Source: Leucobacter sp. L43
GTDB taxonomy: Bacteria > Actinomycetota > Actinomycetes > Actinomycetales > Microbacteriaceae
Length of the DNA stretch: 64,000 nucleotides
Assembly (NCBI RefSeq): GCF_016597785.1
Contig: NZ_JAENJG010000001.1
Coordinates: 434,001 to 498,000, forward strand
Reading direction: 5' to 3'
Shown here: positions 45,018-53,456 of the stretch, piece by piece
Layout of the letters: each line of letters begins with the position of its first letter
How positions within the stretch are numbered: position 1 is the first letter of the stretch
Program-made: the position numbers and the translations under genes
The notes under the pieces: generated by a model
Seen by the model: the letters and a program-made list of their open reading frames with translations, nothing else
Told to the model about the DNA's origin: nothing
The model's database searches: none

Positions 45018-46115
45018 ATGACCGACGCGTCGAGGGACACGGATCGGGCCGCGGCCAACGCATCAGGCGTGCCGCCGCGAGTGTTGGCGGACATCGCGGC
45101 CCGCCGCTGGGATCTCCATTCAGACATCGCTGCGAACCCCAATGCGTACCCTGAACTGATCCAGTGGATGCGCACGGTGAACCCTGCGAGCGCAGCACCG
45201 CCAGCACCCGCGCGTCGCAGCAGCGCTGGTTGGTGGTTCGCCGGTTGCGGCTGTCTCGCGGTCGCCGCGCTCGCCATCGGCGGCGTGGTGACGTTCCTCG
45301 GACTCGGCGCGGCACTGGCGCCCTCTGGTGCTGAGAGCGACCGTGCACCTGTTCCGTCCGCCGCCCCGAACAGCCAGCCCGCCCCTGCCACACCGACGGA
45401 CCCGGCGGTCGCAGAGCAGATCGCGCGCTTCACGTCAGACCGATCGAAGATCACCGAGCTCGCGGCTCAGCTCGAAGGCAACCCTGTCGCCCCGCTCGTC
45501 GCCGACCTCCGTACGTTCCGCCTGGATGCGACTCGCGCGGATGATCCGACGATCGGCATCTTCGAAGCACGACCGATCGCCGAGCGAGCCGCCGCCCTCC
45601 GCGCATCACTCGAGCAGAGCATCGCGAGTGCCGAGTCACGACGAGCGAACGCTTCGGGCTCGCTCACCGAGAGCATTGTCGATGCCGCAGGGAATGGCTT
45701 CATCGACGTCCAATGGGATGCGGCGACGGCATGCGACGTCTCATCCACGCCCGGCAAGGAGAACATCGGCTGCGTCCGATCAGCCGATCCCTTGACGGTC
45801 CACTTACTGCCGGAGACCGAGGTGGGCAGCGCCTGGATGAACGAGATGCTCGTGACACACGAACTCTCGCATGTCTACCAGCGAGCCGACGATGCCGGAG
45901 CCGACGACTACTCAGGAGCGTACAACGACCTTCTCGCGCAGGGCCTGTTCCAAGGCAGCGTTGAAGCCATGTCCGATTGCTTCGCGCTCGCCTATTACGA
46001 CCGGTGGTCACTGTCCAACGGCTCGGAAAGCCAAGGAACAGGCTACGTCTGCGATGCATCAGAGCGCCAGGCCATCCGCGACTGGGCCGCTGGCTTGAAC
46101 GTCGCGATGCCCTGA
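45018..46115 (+). CDS. LRV-repeat membrane protein with gluzincin-like metallopeptidase motif
   Basis: 365-residue protein. Residues ~15-52 (PPRVLADIAARRWDLHSDIA, NPNAYPELIQWM) match the variant leucine-rich-repeat domain common in Microbacteriaceae. A membrane helix follows (GWWFAGCGCLAVAALAIGG, ~72-100), then a Pro/Ala linker and an outer domain carrying HELSH (His281, Glu282, His285) and a later EAMSD (Glu316, Asp320). HExxH with a downstream ExxxD is the zinc-gluzincin layout, so a peptidase or inactive relative is likely; substrate unknown. ATG at 45018 has AGGAGG seven bases upstream. Its 3' end overlaps mutM by 57 bases, tail to tail. Confidence 0.72.
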   Translation: MTDASRDTDRAAANASGVPPRVLADIAARRWDLHSDIAANPNAYPELIQWMRTVNPASAAPPAPARRSSAGWWFAGCGCLAVAALAIGGVVTFLGLGAALAPSGAESDRAPVPSAAPNSQPAPATPTDPAVAEQIARFTSDRSKITELAAQLEGNPVAPLVADLRTFRLDATRADDPTIGIFEARPIAERAAALRASLEQSIASAESRRANASGSLTESIVDAAGNGFIDVQWDAATACDVSSTPGKENIGCVRSADPLTVHLLPETEVGSAWMNEMLVTHELSHVYQRADDAGADDYSGAYNDLLAQGLFQGSVEAMSDCFALAYYDRWSLSNGSESQGTGYVCDASERQAIRDWAAGLNVAMP

Positions 46116-47102
46116 GGGGTCACCCGCCCGGCCGCGTGCGTCACGCACAACAGACGGACGGCGCCGCTGGCACTTGGGGCAGAAGTGACTCGACCGCCCG
46201 CCGAATGGCACGCGCCTGATCGGCGTGCCGCAGCGGTCGCACGGCCGCCCAGCCTGCCCGTAGGCGTGCAGCGAGTGCGCGAAGTAGCCGGCCTGCCCGT
46301 TCACGTTCACGTACTGCTCGTCGAAACTCGTACCGCCTTCGCTGAGCGCCTGCGCGAATACCGCTCGCAGTACCGCGAGCAGCTCGACGGCCTTCCGCGG
46401 GCCGATCGCGATTCCCGGGGTGTCCGGGTGCAGTCGAGCACGCCATAACGCTTCGTCGGCGTAGATGTTGCCCACACCGCTGATCAGCGTCTGGTCGAGC
46501 AGCAGCTTCTTCACTCCTGAGCTGCGGTTGCGCAGCACAGCGATGAAACGCCCGTCGTCGAACGCCGGATCGACGGGGTCGCGAGCGATGTGCGCTGCCT
46601 GCGCGGGCACGAGCCCTGGACCATCGCTCGCCTTGCGCAGCGCGTCGAGCGCAAGCGAGCCGAACAACCGCTGGTCGGCGAAGTCGACGCGGTGCTCGCC
46701 GTGCTCCGGGTGCTCGATCCACAGGCGGATCCGCACGTGCCGCTCGTCGGCAGCGTCGTGCGCGCGCAGCAGCACTTGACCGCTCATGCCGAGGTGCGCC
46801 AGGAGCGCGAGCGGCGCACCATCGGCGCTCACACCGGATGTGGGGATCCACATGAACTTGCCCCGGCGTTCCGGTGCTTCGAGGCTGATCCCGGCGATGC
46901 GACGCTCGAAATCCGCGCTGCGAGCGGCGCTGGCAGCGGCGCTGAGCGTGACGCCGTGGCCGCCGAGGCCGTCGTCTCCGGACACGGGCACATGCCGCTT
47001 GAGTGCGCGAGGATCCCGCACCTCGGCGGCGACGACGCGCGCGCCGGTCACCGCCGGGGCCAGCCCAGCGCGTACGACTTCGACCTCGGGGAGCTCAGGC
47101 AC
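46059..47102 (-). CDS. mutM: Formamidopyrimidine-DNA glycosylase MutM (Fpg)
   Basis: Base-excision repair glycosylase/AP lyase for 8-oxoguanine and formamidopyrimidines. N-terminal PELPEVEVVR supplies the catalytic Pro (exposed after initiator removal) and Glu; LAHLGMSGQV, LLDQTLISGVGNIYADE (H2TH) and the zinc finger CDRCGTPIRRVPFGGRSSHF then CPKC follow. It is 347 residues, about 40 more than usual, because an Arg-rich tail extends past the zinc finger. GTG at 47102 is chosen so Pro is residue 2. The start overlaps the rnc stop by eight bases; the tail overlaps the convergent peptidase gene. Confidence 0.95.
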   Translation of the reverse strand: MPELPEVEVVRAGLAPAVTGARVVAAEVRDPRALKRHVPVSGDDGLGGHGVTLSAAASAARSADFERRIAGISLEAPERRGKFMWIPTSGVSADGAPLALLAHLGMSGQVLLRAHDAADERHVRIRLWIEHPEHGEHRVDFADQRLFGSLALDALRKASDGPGLVPAQAAHIARDPVDPAFDDGRFIAVLRNRSSGVKKLLLDQTLISGVGNIYADEALWRARLHPDTPGIAIGPRKAVELLAVLRAVFAQALSEGGTSFDEQYVNVNGQAGYFAHSLHAYGQAGRPCDRCGTPIRRVPFGGRSSHFCPKCQRRRPSVVRDARGRAGDPSGHRDVQASGPVADGLAL

Positions 47103-47835
47103 GGCGCTGAGCGGCCGGAAGACGCAGTCGGGTGACCGCATCTCGCGCGGCGGCGAGTTCTGCGGCCTTCTTGCTCGTCCCCTCCCCCGTACCGGTCACA
47201 CCGTCGAGGGTCACGCGCGACGCATATCGGCGTTCGTGATCCGGCCCCGTTCCGGTCGTCTCATAGGCGGGGTGCGGCACACCGCGGCGAGACGCCTCCT
47301 GCTGCAACGACGTCTTCGGGTCGAGCGCCTCGAGCGCGTCGAGGAAGCGCTCCGCGTCGTCGAGCAGCGGCGCGACGAGATCGAGCACGAACGCGGTCGC
47401 CGTCACCGGATCCGTCGACAGGTACACCGCGCCGATGATCGCCTCGACCGCGTCGGCCAGCAGCGAATCCTTGTCGCGACCGCCCGTGAGCTCCTCGCCT
47501 TTGCCGAGGCGCAGCATGTCTCCGAGTCCGTGCTGACGGGCGACCGCCGCAAGTGCCACTGTCGACACCAGCGCGGCACGGCGCTTCGCGAGCTCGCCCT
47601 CGCTCAGATCGGGAAAGGCCGTGAAGAGCTCGACTGTGACCGCTTGACCGAGCACGGAGTCGCCGAGAAACTCGAGTCGCTCGTTGTGCGGCGCACCGCC
47701 GTGCTCGTACGCCCACGAACGGTGTGTGAGCGCGAGCTGTACGAGTTCGGGATCAGCCCGAACTCCGAATGCATGGAGAAAGCCGCCGGGGTCCCCTTTC
47801 GGGGAGCCCGGCGGCTTTGCAACGCTCTGAGTCAA
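47095..47835 (-). CDS. rnc: Ribonuclease III
   Basis: Double-strand-specific endoribonuclease for rRNA and mRNA processing. The 246-residue protein has the signature HNERLEFLGDSVLG, the acidic DAVEAIIGAVYL, and a C-terminal dsRBD (DPKTSLQQEASRRG, GEGTSKKAAELAAARDAV). No ATG, GTG or other TTG lies before the conserved region, so the start must be the TTG at 47835, one base after the rpmF stop. Residues 6-19 (AKPPGSPKGDPGGF) are encoded by a strong hairpin, which is unusual. Downstream mutM overlaps by eight bases. Confidence 0.93.
   Translation of the reverse strand: MTQSVAKPPGSPKGDPGGFLHAFGVRADPELVQLALTHRSWAYEHGGAPHNERLEFLGDSVLGQAVTVELFTAFPDLSEGELAKRRAALVSTVALAAVARQHGLGDMLRLGKGEELTGGRDKDSLLADAVEAIIGAVYLSTDPVTATAFVLDLVAPLLDDAERFLDALEALDPKTSLQQEASRRGVPHPAYETTGTGPDHERRYASRVTLDGVTGTGEGTSKKAAELAAARDAVTRLRLPAAQRRA
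47779..47818 (-). promoter_or_regulatory. GNRA-capped hairpin in the first codons of rnc
   Basis: Minus-strand AAAGCCGCCGGG pairs with CCCGGCGGCTTT (12 bp), one C-C mismatch, then UCCCC/GGGGA (5 bp) with a GAAA tetraloop. It looks like the rpmF terminator or an RNase III target but lies inside the translated region. The following bases are CUCC, a poor U-tract. Confidence 0.75.
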
Positions 47836-47836
47836 C

Positions 47837-48040
47837 TCAGGCGTCGGCGACCTTGCGACCCTTGTACTCGAGGAACAGGGCGTTGCCCTGCGAGTCCTCG
47901 ACCACGCGGGCGCGGTGCGGCAGGCTGTACACGGTGCGACCGTTCTCTTCGGTCTTCACCAGGGTGGGTGCCGTAGCCTTCCACGCCGAACGACGGTGAC
48001 GGGTGTTCGATCGCGACATCTTCCGCTTGGGAACAGCCAT
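47837..48040 (-). CDS. rpmF: 50S ribosomal protein L32
   Basis: Large-subunit protein, 67 residues, starting [21 protein letters not shown] at 48040; the frame extends 14 codons further upstream into yceD's tail but the MAVPKRK start is universal. The cysteines of zinc-binding L32 forms are absent (C- form), typical of actinobacterial duplicates lacking zinc. It lies 13 bases after yceD and one base before rnc. Operon yceD-rpmF-rnc-mutM. Confidence 0.96.
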   Translation of the reverse strand: MAVPKRKMSRSNTRHRRSAWKATAPTLVKTEENGRTVYSLPHRARVVEDSQGNALFLEYKGRKVADA

Positions 48041-48053
48041 GATGCTCTCTTTC

Positions 48054-48638
48054 CTACTTGCTTGCGGACTCGGGAGTCTCACCCGAGCCGTGGTCTACTT
48101 CAGCCTCGACTGCATTGGTCGCTGCTCCTTCCGGAGCAAAGCCCGCCAGCGCTGCCCAGCGAGGATCGATCTCCACACTGTTATTCGCTGCAGCCTCGGT
48201 ATCGCGCAACTCACCGGACTCGGGATCGAGACCCGGGCAGTCCGGACGACACACAGGCTGGAACGGAAGTGCAAGCACTACCGCGTCTCGGAGCGGAGGT
48301 TCAAGATCCACGTGATCACCGTGAACCTCATACTCGTCGGCCTCCGTAGGAGTATACGCGAAAAGTTCCTGGAACTCGACTTGAAACGGCGTGGTGAAAT
48401 CTTTCAGGCATCGGCCGCACTGCGCATGCATCGTCGTGTCGACCTCGGCAGACACGAGAATCCCCTCGTGCACGGACTCGAGACGCACATCGAGGTCGAG
48501 TTCGACCCCCTCCGGAATCTCCGCCAGGCTTTCGCCCAGCTTCTCCGGTACCGTCACCGTGCGCGAGCGCTCTCGCATCTCCCCCGGACGGTTGATGATG
48601 TCGCGAACGTTCTCCTCGTAGACTCGGCTCTTACTCAC
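48054..48638 (-). CDS. YceD/DUF177 family protein
   Basis: Conserved protein of the YceD (DUF177) family, almost always next to rpmF and linked to 23S rRNA accumulation. The 194-residue product shows [20 protein letters not shown] and, later, [15 protein letters not shown], the four-Cys layout of the family. The C-tail is acidic ([15 protein letters not shown]). GTG at 48638 is supported by TAGAAT six bases upstream. Confidence 0.92.
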   Translation of the reverse strand: MSKSRVYEENVRDIINRPGEMRERSRTVTVPEKLGESLAEIPEGVELDLDVRLESVHEGILVSAEVDTTMHAQCGRCLKDFTTPFQVEFQELFAYTPTEADEYEVHGDHVDLEPPLRDAVVLALPFQPVCRPDCPGLDPESGELRDTEAAANNSVEIDPRWAALAGFAPEGAATNAVEAEVDHGSGETPESASK

Positions 48639-48644
48639 CGATAC

Positions 48645-48650
48645 ATTCTA
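48645..48650 (-). promoter_or_regulatory. -10 box of yceD-rpmF-rnc-mutM (leaderless)
   Basis: TAGAAT on the minus strand, six bases before the GTG at 48638. Confidence 0.45.
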
Positions 48651-48710
48651 CCGCGGTCCACGCCTTCGAACGTTCTCCTCCACGGCGGGCGAAACACTGC
48701 CGTGCGCGCG

Positions 48711-49202
48711 TCACGCCGGACGGCGCTTGTCGAGGAAGCGCGCGACAGCGGGCGGAACATACGGGCTCACATCTCCGCCCATGCCAGAGACCTGGCGCAC
48801 CAACGTGCTCGAGACGTGCGCGTGAGCGGGGTCGGGCAGCATGAACACCGTCTCGACTTCAGCGAGGCTCCGGTTCATGATCGCCATCGGCGTCTCATAG
48901 GAGACATCGATCTGAGAGCGGATGCCCTTCACCAGCACGGAAGCGCCGACTTCGGTGCAGTAGTCCACGAGCAGGCCGACCGACCACGACGCCACCGTGA
49001 TGTTCTGGGGCGCCCCGGCTTCGTCGAGGGACTTCTGAATCAACGTCATCCGCTCAGAGGTCGGCAGCATCGCGTGCTTGTTGGGATTGTGCACGACCAG
49101 TACGTGCAATTCATCGAAGATGCCGGCGGCCCTGAGAATGACGTCGAGGTGCCCCATCGTCACCGGGTCGAAGGAGCCGGGAACCACAGCGATTTTCGTC
49201 AT
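48711..49202 (-). CDS. coaD: Phosphopantetheine adenylyltransferase
   Basis: Fourth step of coenzyme A synthesis, joining 4'-phosphopantetheine and ATP to dephospho-CoA. The 163-residue nucleotidyltransferase has [13 protein letters not shown] (TxGH), [15 protein letters not shown] and the C-terminal [15 protein letters not shown]. Normal length. ATG at 49202 with TAGGCT six bases upstream. The classic rnc-side neighbour rsmD lies elsewhere (56787) in this genome. Confidence 0.97.
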   Translation of the reverse strand: MTKIAVVPGSFDPVTMGHLDVILRAAGIFDELHVLVVHNPNKHAMLPTSERMTLIQKSLDEAGAPQNITVASWSVGLLVDYCTEVGASVLVKGIRSQIDVSYETPMAIMNRSLAEVETVFMLPDPAHAHVSSTLVRQVSGMGGDVSPYVPPAVARFLDKRRPA

Positions 49203-49208
49203 GCCATC

Positions 49209-49214
49209 AGCCTA
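49209..49214 (-). promoter_or_regulatory. -10 box of coaD (leaderless)
   Basis: TAGGCT on the minus strand, six bases before the coaD ATG; no Shine-Dalgarno lies between. Confidence 0.5.
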
Positions 49215-49271
49215 GGGTTTACCGCCGCAGGATTCCTTGGGAATGCACCGATACGGAGGGCCGGCCGTCGA

Positions 49272-50252
49272 TCAGTTCTCGGCACGCCCGCGACGCCAGT
49301 ACCCCATGAAAGCCACGGATTGGCGGTCTATGCCGCGCTCGGCGACGAGGTGGCGCCGGATCAGTTTGATGGCGCCCGCCTCTCCGGCGAGCCACGCGTA
49401 GCCATCGGAGCGCCGCTCATCGATCGGGACCCGCGCTCCAGTGGCGGCGTCCATGCCCGGCACCTCCCAGAGGATCTCGCGATCCACATCGATCTCCTGC
49501 AGTTCGCGCCCGCGTGTTTCGCCGCCGTCGACGCGCTTCCCCAGCGCATCTGCTGGCGAACCGGGAAATACCGCGTCGAGCGCGCGCACCGCTGCCACGA
49601 GAGCGGCTCCGCGATCCGCATCATCGCGCTCGAGCACCACGAGCTCCAGTCGCCCCGCTGCCCGCATCGCACCGGCTTGGAGCAGCGACGCGTCGGAAGC
49701 ATGGGCGACCTCGAGAATCACTCGGGCGCAGGCATCGTCGTCGAGCGATTCGAGGATGCCTGCGATTGCTGGGAGCGCAGTATCGTCGCCCACGATCAGG
49801 AACCGGCGCGCGTCGCGCGGAGGAATCCACCCGACCGCCGTATTCGGCGCCCCGTGCTCGGCGTCGGGGCCGAGGATCACGAGCGCATCTCCGACGGCCG
49901 CCGCTTCCGCCCAGGCCGAGGCGGGCCCCGGGTTCTCCCCGTGGCGCGCGAAATCAATGGTCAGCCTCGCACCCGATTCGTCGTGCGAGAACGCTCTCGG
50001 GGTGTACGTGCGCATCGGCGGCCGCTCGTCGTCGTCGAGGGCGCACCAGGACTGGTACCACCCGTCGCCGTCTTCGAGCGGCGGAATTGCACCTCGCCGG
50101 TTCGGCAGCAGCAGCTTGACGCGCTGATCCGTGCCCACGTATCCGAAGCGTTCGAGACCCTCCCCGGTCAGCACCACGCGCACGAACCCGGGCGAAGGCC
50201 GCGTCGCCGAGGCTACGACGACGTGGAAGAGGCGGTATGGGGACGTGCTCAC
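49272..50252 (-). CDS. Siderophore-interacting protein (FAD/NAD(P)H ferric reductase)
   Basis: Cytoplasmic flavoprotein that releases iron from ferric siderophores. The 326-residue protein has an FAD-binding barrel with RTYTPRAF (ViuB-type RxYTxR/S motif), GPASAWAEAAAVGDALVILGP, and a C-terminal NAD(P)H-binding domain (LIVGDDTALPAIAGILESL; YAWLAGEAGAIKLIRRHL; VAFMGYWRRGRAE). It matches the SIP family in layout and length. GTG at 50252. No siderophore genes are near. Stands alone between coaD and the response regulator. Confidence 0.9.
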   Translation of the reverse strand: MSTSPYRLFHVVVASATRPSPGFVRVVLTGEGLERFGYVGTDQRVKLLLPNRRGAIPPLEDGDGWYQSWCALDDDERPPMRTYTPRAFSHDESGARLTIDFARHGENPGPASAWAEAAAVGDALVILGPDAEHGAPNTAVGWIPPRDARRFLIVGDDTALPAIAGILESLDDDACARVILEVAHASDASLLQAGAMRAAGRLELVVLERDDADRGAALVAAVRALDAVFPGSPADALGKRVDGGETRGRELQEIDVDREILWEVPGMDAATGARVPIDERRSDGYAWLAGEAGAIKLIRRHLVAERGIDRQSVAFMGYWRRGRAEN

Positions 50253-50329
50253 GAGGGTCTCCCTGTGTGATCGGCGAGGGGCATCGGCGAGGCACGATGC
50301 TCCGAGTGGAATTCGGCGGCTGAGCGCGT

Positions 50330-51019
50330 TCAGAGCCCGTGCTGCTTGGCGAAGATCACTGCGTGCACGCGATCGCGCAACTGCAGTTTGGCGAGGACTC
50401 GGCCGACGTGGGTCTTCACCGTGGACTCCGAGAGGTACAGCTCGGCGCTGATCTCCGCGTTGTTCTTGCCCTCCGCGATGAGACGCAAGACGTCGAGCTC
50501 TCGATCCGTGAGCGCTTCGAGGGCCGTGTCGCGCGCCGGAAGGTCTGCGGTTTCTCCCGCACCGAGCCCGGCACCTCCGCCCGTGCGCAGTTGATCGAGC
50601 AGCCGACGGGTGACGCTCGGCGCCATGGCCGCGTCCCCCGCAGCGACCCTGCGGATCGCGTCGATCAGTTCCGTCGGGCGCGCGTCCTTCAATAGGAAAC
50701 CGCTCGCCCCCGCCTGGATCGCACCGGTCGCGTACTCGTCGAGGTCGAACGTGGTGAGCACGACGACGCGGACATCGGGGAACCGGCGCACGATCTCAGC
50801 GGTCGCATCGATGCCGTTCATTCCCGGCATCCGCACATCCATGAGCACGAGGTCGCAGCCGTTCGTTCCGAGTGCCTCGAGCTGTTCGAGCGCAGCCGCT
50901 CCGTCTGCCGCCTCAGCGATCACGTCGATGCCCGGCTCCCCCAGCAGCACCAGCTTGAAGCCGGTGCGGATCAGTTCTTGATCGTCGACCAGCATGACTC
51001 GGATGTCCTCTGCGCTCAT
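50330..51019 (-). CDS. LuxR/NarL-family response regulator
   Basis: DNA-binding partner of the upstream kinase, 229 residues. Receiver domain: MLVDDQELIRTG, phospho-acceptor Asp in LVLMDVRMPGMNG, and VVVLTTFDLDEYATGAI; LKDARPTELIDAIR carries the conserved Lys. C-terminal HTH: LTDRELDVLRLIAEGKNNAEI and LSESTVKTHVGRVLAKL. ATG at 51019 overlaps the kinase stop by four bases. It likely controls the neighbouring ABC exporter. Confidence 0.94.
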   Translation of the reverse strand: MSAEDIRVMLVDDQELIRTGFKLVLLGEPGIDVIAEAADGAAALEQLEALGTNGCDLVLMDVRMPGMNGIDATAEIVRRFPDVRVVVLTTFDLDEYATGAIQAGASGFLLKDARPTELIDAIRRVAAGDAAMAPSVTRRLLDQLRTGGGAGLGAGETADLPARDTALEALTDRELDVLRLIAEGKNNAEISAELYLSESTVKTHVGRVLAKLQLRDRVHAVIFAKQHGL

Positions 51020-52449
51020 CGGCGCTCCTCTCGTGGCGGTACGGGTGGCGGGCCGGCCTGCATCGGCGGCGGGGGCCCTGCGGATCCGTCGGCTCCACTG
51101 GCGGCGGCGCTCACCGGAAGGACGGCCCACAACCGCCATCCTCCGCCTTCGCTGCTCGCCACCGGGCCCGATTCGATCTTGCCACCGAATACTCTGGCTC
51201 GTTCGGCGAGCCCCGCGAGGCCGCGCCCCGACCCGAGGCCGGCCACCGGTTGCGGCTCACCGGGCGCCGGGCCGAAGTCGCGCACCAGCACGGTGGTGCG
51301 ATCAGTGTCGCGCTGCACCTGCACGCGGACGCGCGCACCGGTTCCCGCGTACCGCAGCACGTTGGTGAGCCCCTCCTGCACCACCCGGTAGACCGCGAGA
51401 TCCTGGCCACGGTCGCCGGCCGCCTCGCCGGTGACCTGCAGCGTCACCGCGAGCCCGGCATCCACGAACCCGTCGACGAGCTGCGGAAGGTCTTCGACGC
51501 CGGGCTGCGGGAGCAGGTCGGCCTGCTCACCAGTGGAATGCAGCGCACCGAGCAGTCGTCGCATCTCGGCGAGCGCGGTGCGCCCGGTCTCGGCGCTGCG
51601 CCGCATCGCGTCGGCTGCGGCCTCGGGCGCGCGCTCCGATGCGCGCGCCGCGCCTTCCGAGAGGGCGATCATCACGGACACGGAGTGGGCGACGATGTCG
51701 TGCATCTCGCGAGCGATGCGCGAACGCTCTTCCGCGACGGCGAGTTGCGCGAGCTGGTCGCGTTCGCGCACCAGTTGGTGCGCCCGATCGATGACCGCGG
51801 CGATGTATCTGCGGCGGTTGCCGAGGTTGATTCCGAGCATGAGGATCGCCAGGAGCCACATCGCGCTCACGACCGACAGCGTGACCAGCTCGCCGATGCT
51901 CTGCACTGCGCCGGTGTCGGCCGCGATGAGATTCGCCGGGCTCGTGGTCTCGAACTCGGTCGTACCGCGCCAGAACGACAGTGCGGACTGCAGCAGTGCC
52001 CCGCCGACGGCGATGCCGTAGGCGACCCACCCGGCGGCGACGCTGCGATAGACCGGCACCGCGTAGAGCAGGAACATGAGAGCCACGCCGTTTGCGAGGC
52101 TCTGCATCCCCTGTTCTCCGAACGTGACGACCACGATGACGATGAGGCCGAGCAGCGGGAACCGGCGTCGGTACAACAGCGTCGCGGCGATGAGGAGGAT
52201 GCGGGCCGCGGCGATGAGCACCCATGGCCAGGTGAGGTGCTCGGGTACGCCGGCCCACGTGCTTGAGCCCGTCGCCTCGTCCCAGGTCGCTGACGCGGCG
52301 ATGTCCAGGCTGATCCCCAGAGCGCTGCCGATGAAATACCAGACGACGATCGTGATGTCGACTGCGCGGGGGTGCGCGGCGAAGGCCCGCCGGATCACTC
52401 CGGGCGGGCGAGGGAGGCGCACCTCGGCGTCCGGCGTCATACCGTTCAC
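51016..52449 (-). CDS. HisKA_3 sensor histidine kinase
   Basis: Membrane sensor kinase, 477 residues, of the NarL-partner type. About six N-terminal hydrophobic segments (e.g. PWVLIAAARILLIAATLLY, LVTLSVVSAMWLLAILMLGI), the phosphorylated His in IAREMHDIVAHSVSV, and a HATPase domain (VYRVVQEGLTNVLRYAGT; GLGSGRGLAGLAERA). Ala/Pro-rich C-tail. Start taken at GTG 52449; ATG at 52440 is possible. Overlaps the regulator gene, and lies 31 bases after the ABC permease. Confidence 0.92.
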   Translation of the reverse strand: MNGMTPDAEVRLPRPPGVIRRAFAAHPRAVDITIVVWYFIGSALGISLDIAASATWDEATGSSTWAGVPEHLTWPWVLIAAARILLIAATLLYRRRFPLLGLIVIVVVTFGEQGMQSLANGVALMFLLYAVPVYRSVAAGWVAYGIAVGGALLQSALSFWRGTTEFETTSPANLIAADTGAVQSIGELVTLSVVSAMWLLAILMLGINLGNRRRYIAAVIDRAHQLVRERDQLAQLAVAEERSRIAREMHDIVAHSVSVMIALSEGAARASERAPEAAADAMRRSAETGRTALAEMRRLLGALHSTGEQADLLPQPGVEDLPQLVDGFVDAGLAVTLQVTGEAAGDRGQDLAVYRVVQEGLTNVLRYAGTGARVRVQVQRDTDRTTVLVRDFGPAPGEPQPVAGLGSGRGLAGLAERARVFGGKIESGPVASSEGGGWRLWAVLPVSAAASGADGSAGPPPPMQAGPPPVPPREERR

Positions 52450-52480
52450 TGTACTGGCCCGCCTCCCGCATCGCTCTCGG

Positions 52481-53383
52481 TCAGTGAGCGTCCCGACGCT
52501 TGAAGACGCCGACGGCAGGAAGCACGACGGCGGCGACCCAGACGATCATCGCGAGCGTGGCGACCCAGAATGTCGGGCCGCTGGCGACGTCGACGATGCC
52601 GCGCGACATCACGGTGCCCAGCTGCGCCGGGAGGTACTCGCTGACGGTGGTGACCCACGCCCAGCCGGTCATGGTCAGCACCTGGAACACGATCGGCAGA
52701 ACGAACGTCACCCCTGCCACGACCGCGATGCCGCCGGCGGTCGAGCGCAGCAGCACCGAGACGCCGAAGGCGAACAGTGAGATCAGCACGAGGTAGGCGA
52801 CCGTTCCGAGCACCCCGGAGACCACCATGGAACTGCCGAGCTGCGCCGCGCTCGCGGGGTAGCAGATCAGTGCGACGGAGAGGCCGCCTGCGACGAGCAC
52901 CAGCGCCGTGAGCGCCGAGACCCCGGCGAGCACGATCGCTTTCCCGAGAAACACCGGGGTGCGCTTCGGCACCGCGGTGAGCGTCGAGAGAATCATGCCG
53001 CTCGAGTACTCGCTCGAGATCGCGAACACCCCGAGCACTCCGAAGATCAGCGCGAGAAACGGTGCTGCGAAGGTCGAGACGACGAGGAGATAGAACTGCA
53101 GGTCGCTGGCGCCGGCACCGAATGCGGCGCCTTCCGAGCCACCGGCGGCCGACCGCATCTCGTTGCTGAAGAGGAGAGCGATCGCGGCGCTCAACCCGAT
53201 GCCGACCACCACCGTGATGATCAGCGTGAGCTTGATGCTGCGGAGCGATGTCAGTTTGATGCGCTCAGAGCGAAGCACCCCGGCGAAGGTGACGCCTGCC
53301 GATCTCGCGCCGCCTGGCGTGCGCGGTCGTGCTGGCGGTTGCGATGGCGCCGAACCGGCGTCGATCACGATGGTGGAAGTCAT
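52481..53383 (-). CDS. ABC-2 type transporter permease
   Basis: Membrane subunit of an ABC exporter, 300 residues, with six predicted helices (LTLIITVVVGIGLSAAIALL, FLALIFGVLGVFAISSEYSS, VLAGVSALTALVLVAGG and others). The ISSEYSSGMILSTL segment is typical of these permeases after helix two. ATG at 53383 gives MTSTIVIDAGSAP; the frame extends 10 codons further. It sits between its ATPase and the sensor kinase, so the system probably exports an antibiotic or peptide stress signal; substrate unknown. Confidence 0.88.
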   Translation of the reverse strand: MTSTIVIDAGSAPSQPPARPRTPGGARSAGVTFAGVLRSERIKLTSLRSIKLTLIITVVVGIGLSAAIALLFSNEMRSAAGGSEGAAFGAGASDLQFYLLVVSTFAAPFLALIFGVLGVFAISSEYSSGMILSTLTAVPKRTPVFLGKAIVLAGVSALTALVLVAGGLSVALICYPASAAQLGSSMVVSGVLGTVAYLVLISLFAFGVSVLLRSTAGGIAVVAGVTFVLPIVFQVLTMTGWAWVTTVSEYLPAQLGTVMSRGIVDVASGPTFWVATLAMIVWVAAVVLPAVGVFKRRDAH

Positions 53384-53456
53384 GGGTGTCTCGTTTCTGT
53401 GTCGAGGTGTCATCGAAGTGTGGAGTGAGCGCCGGGGGCGGGCTCGGCCGGCATCC

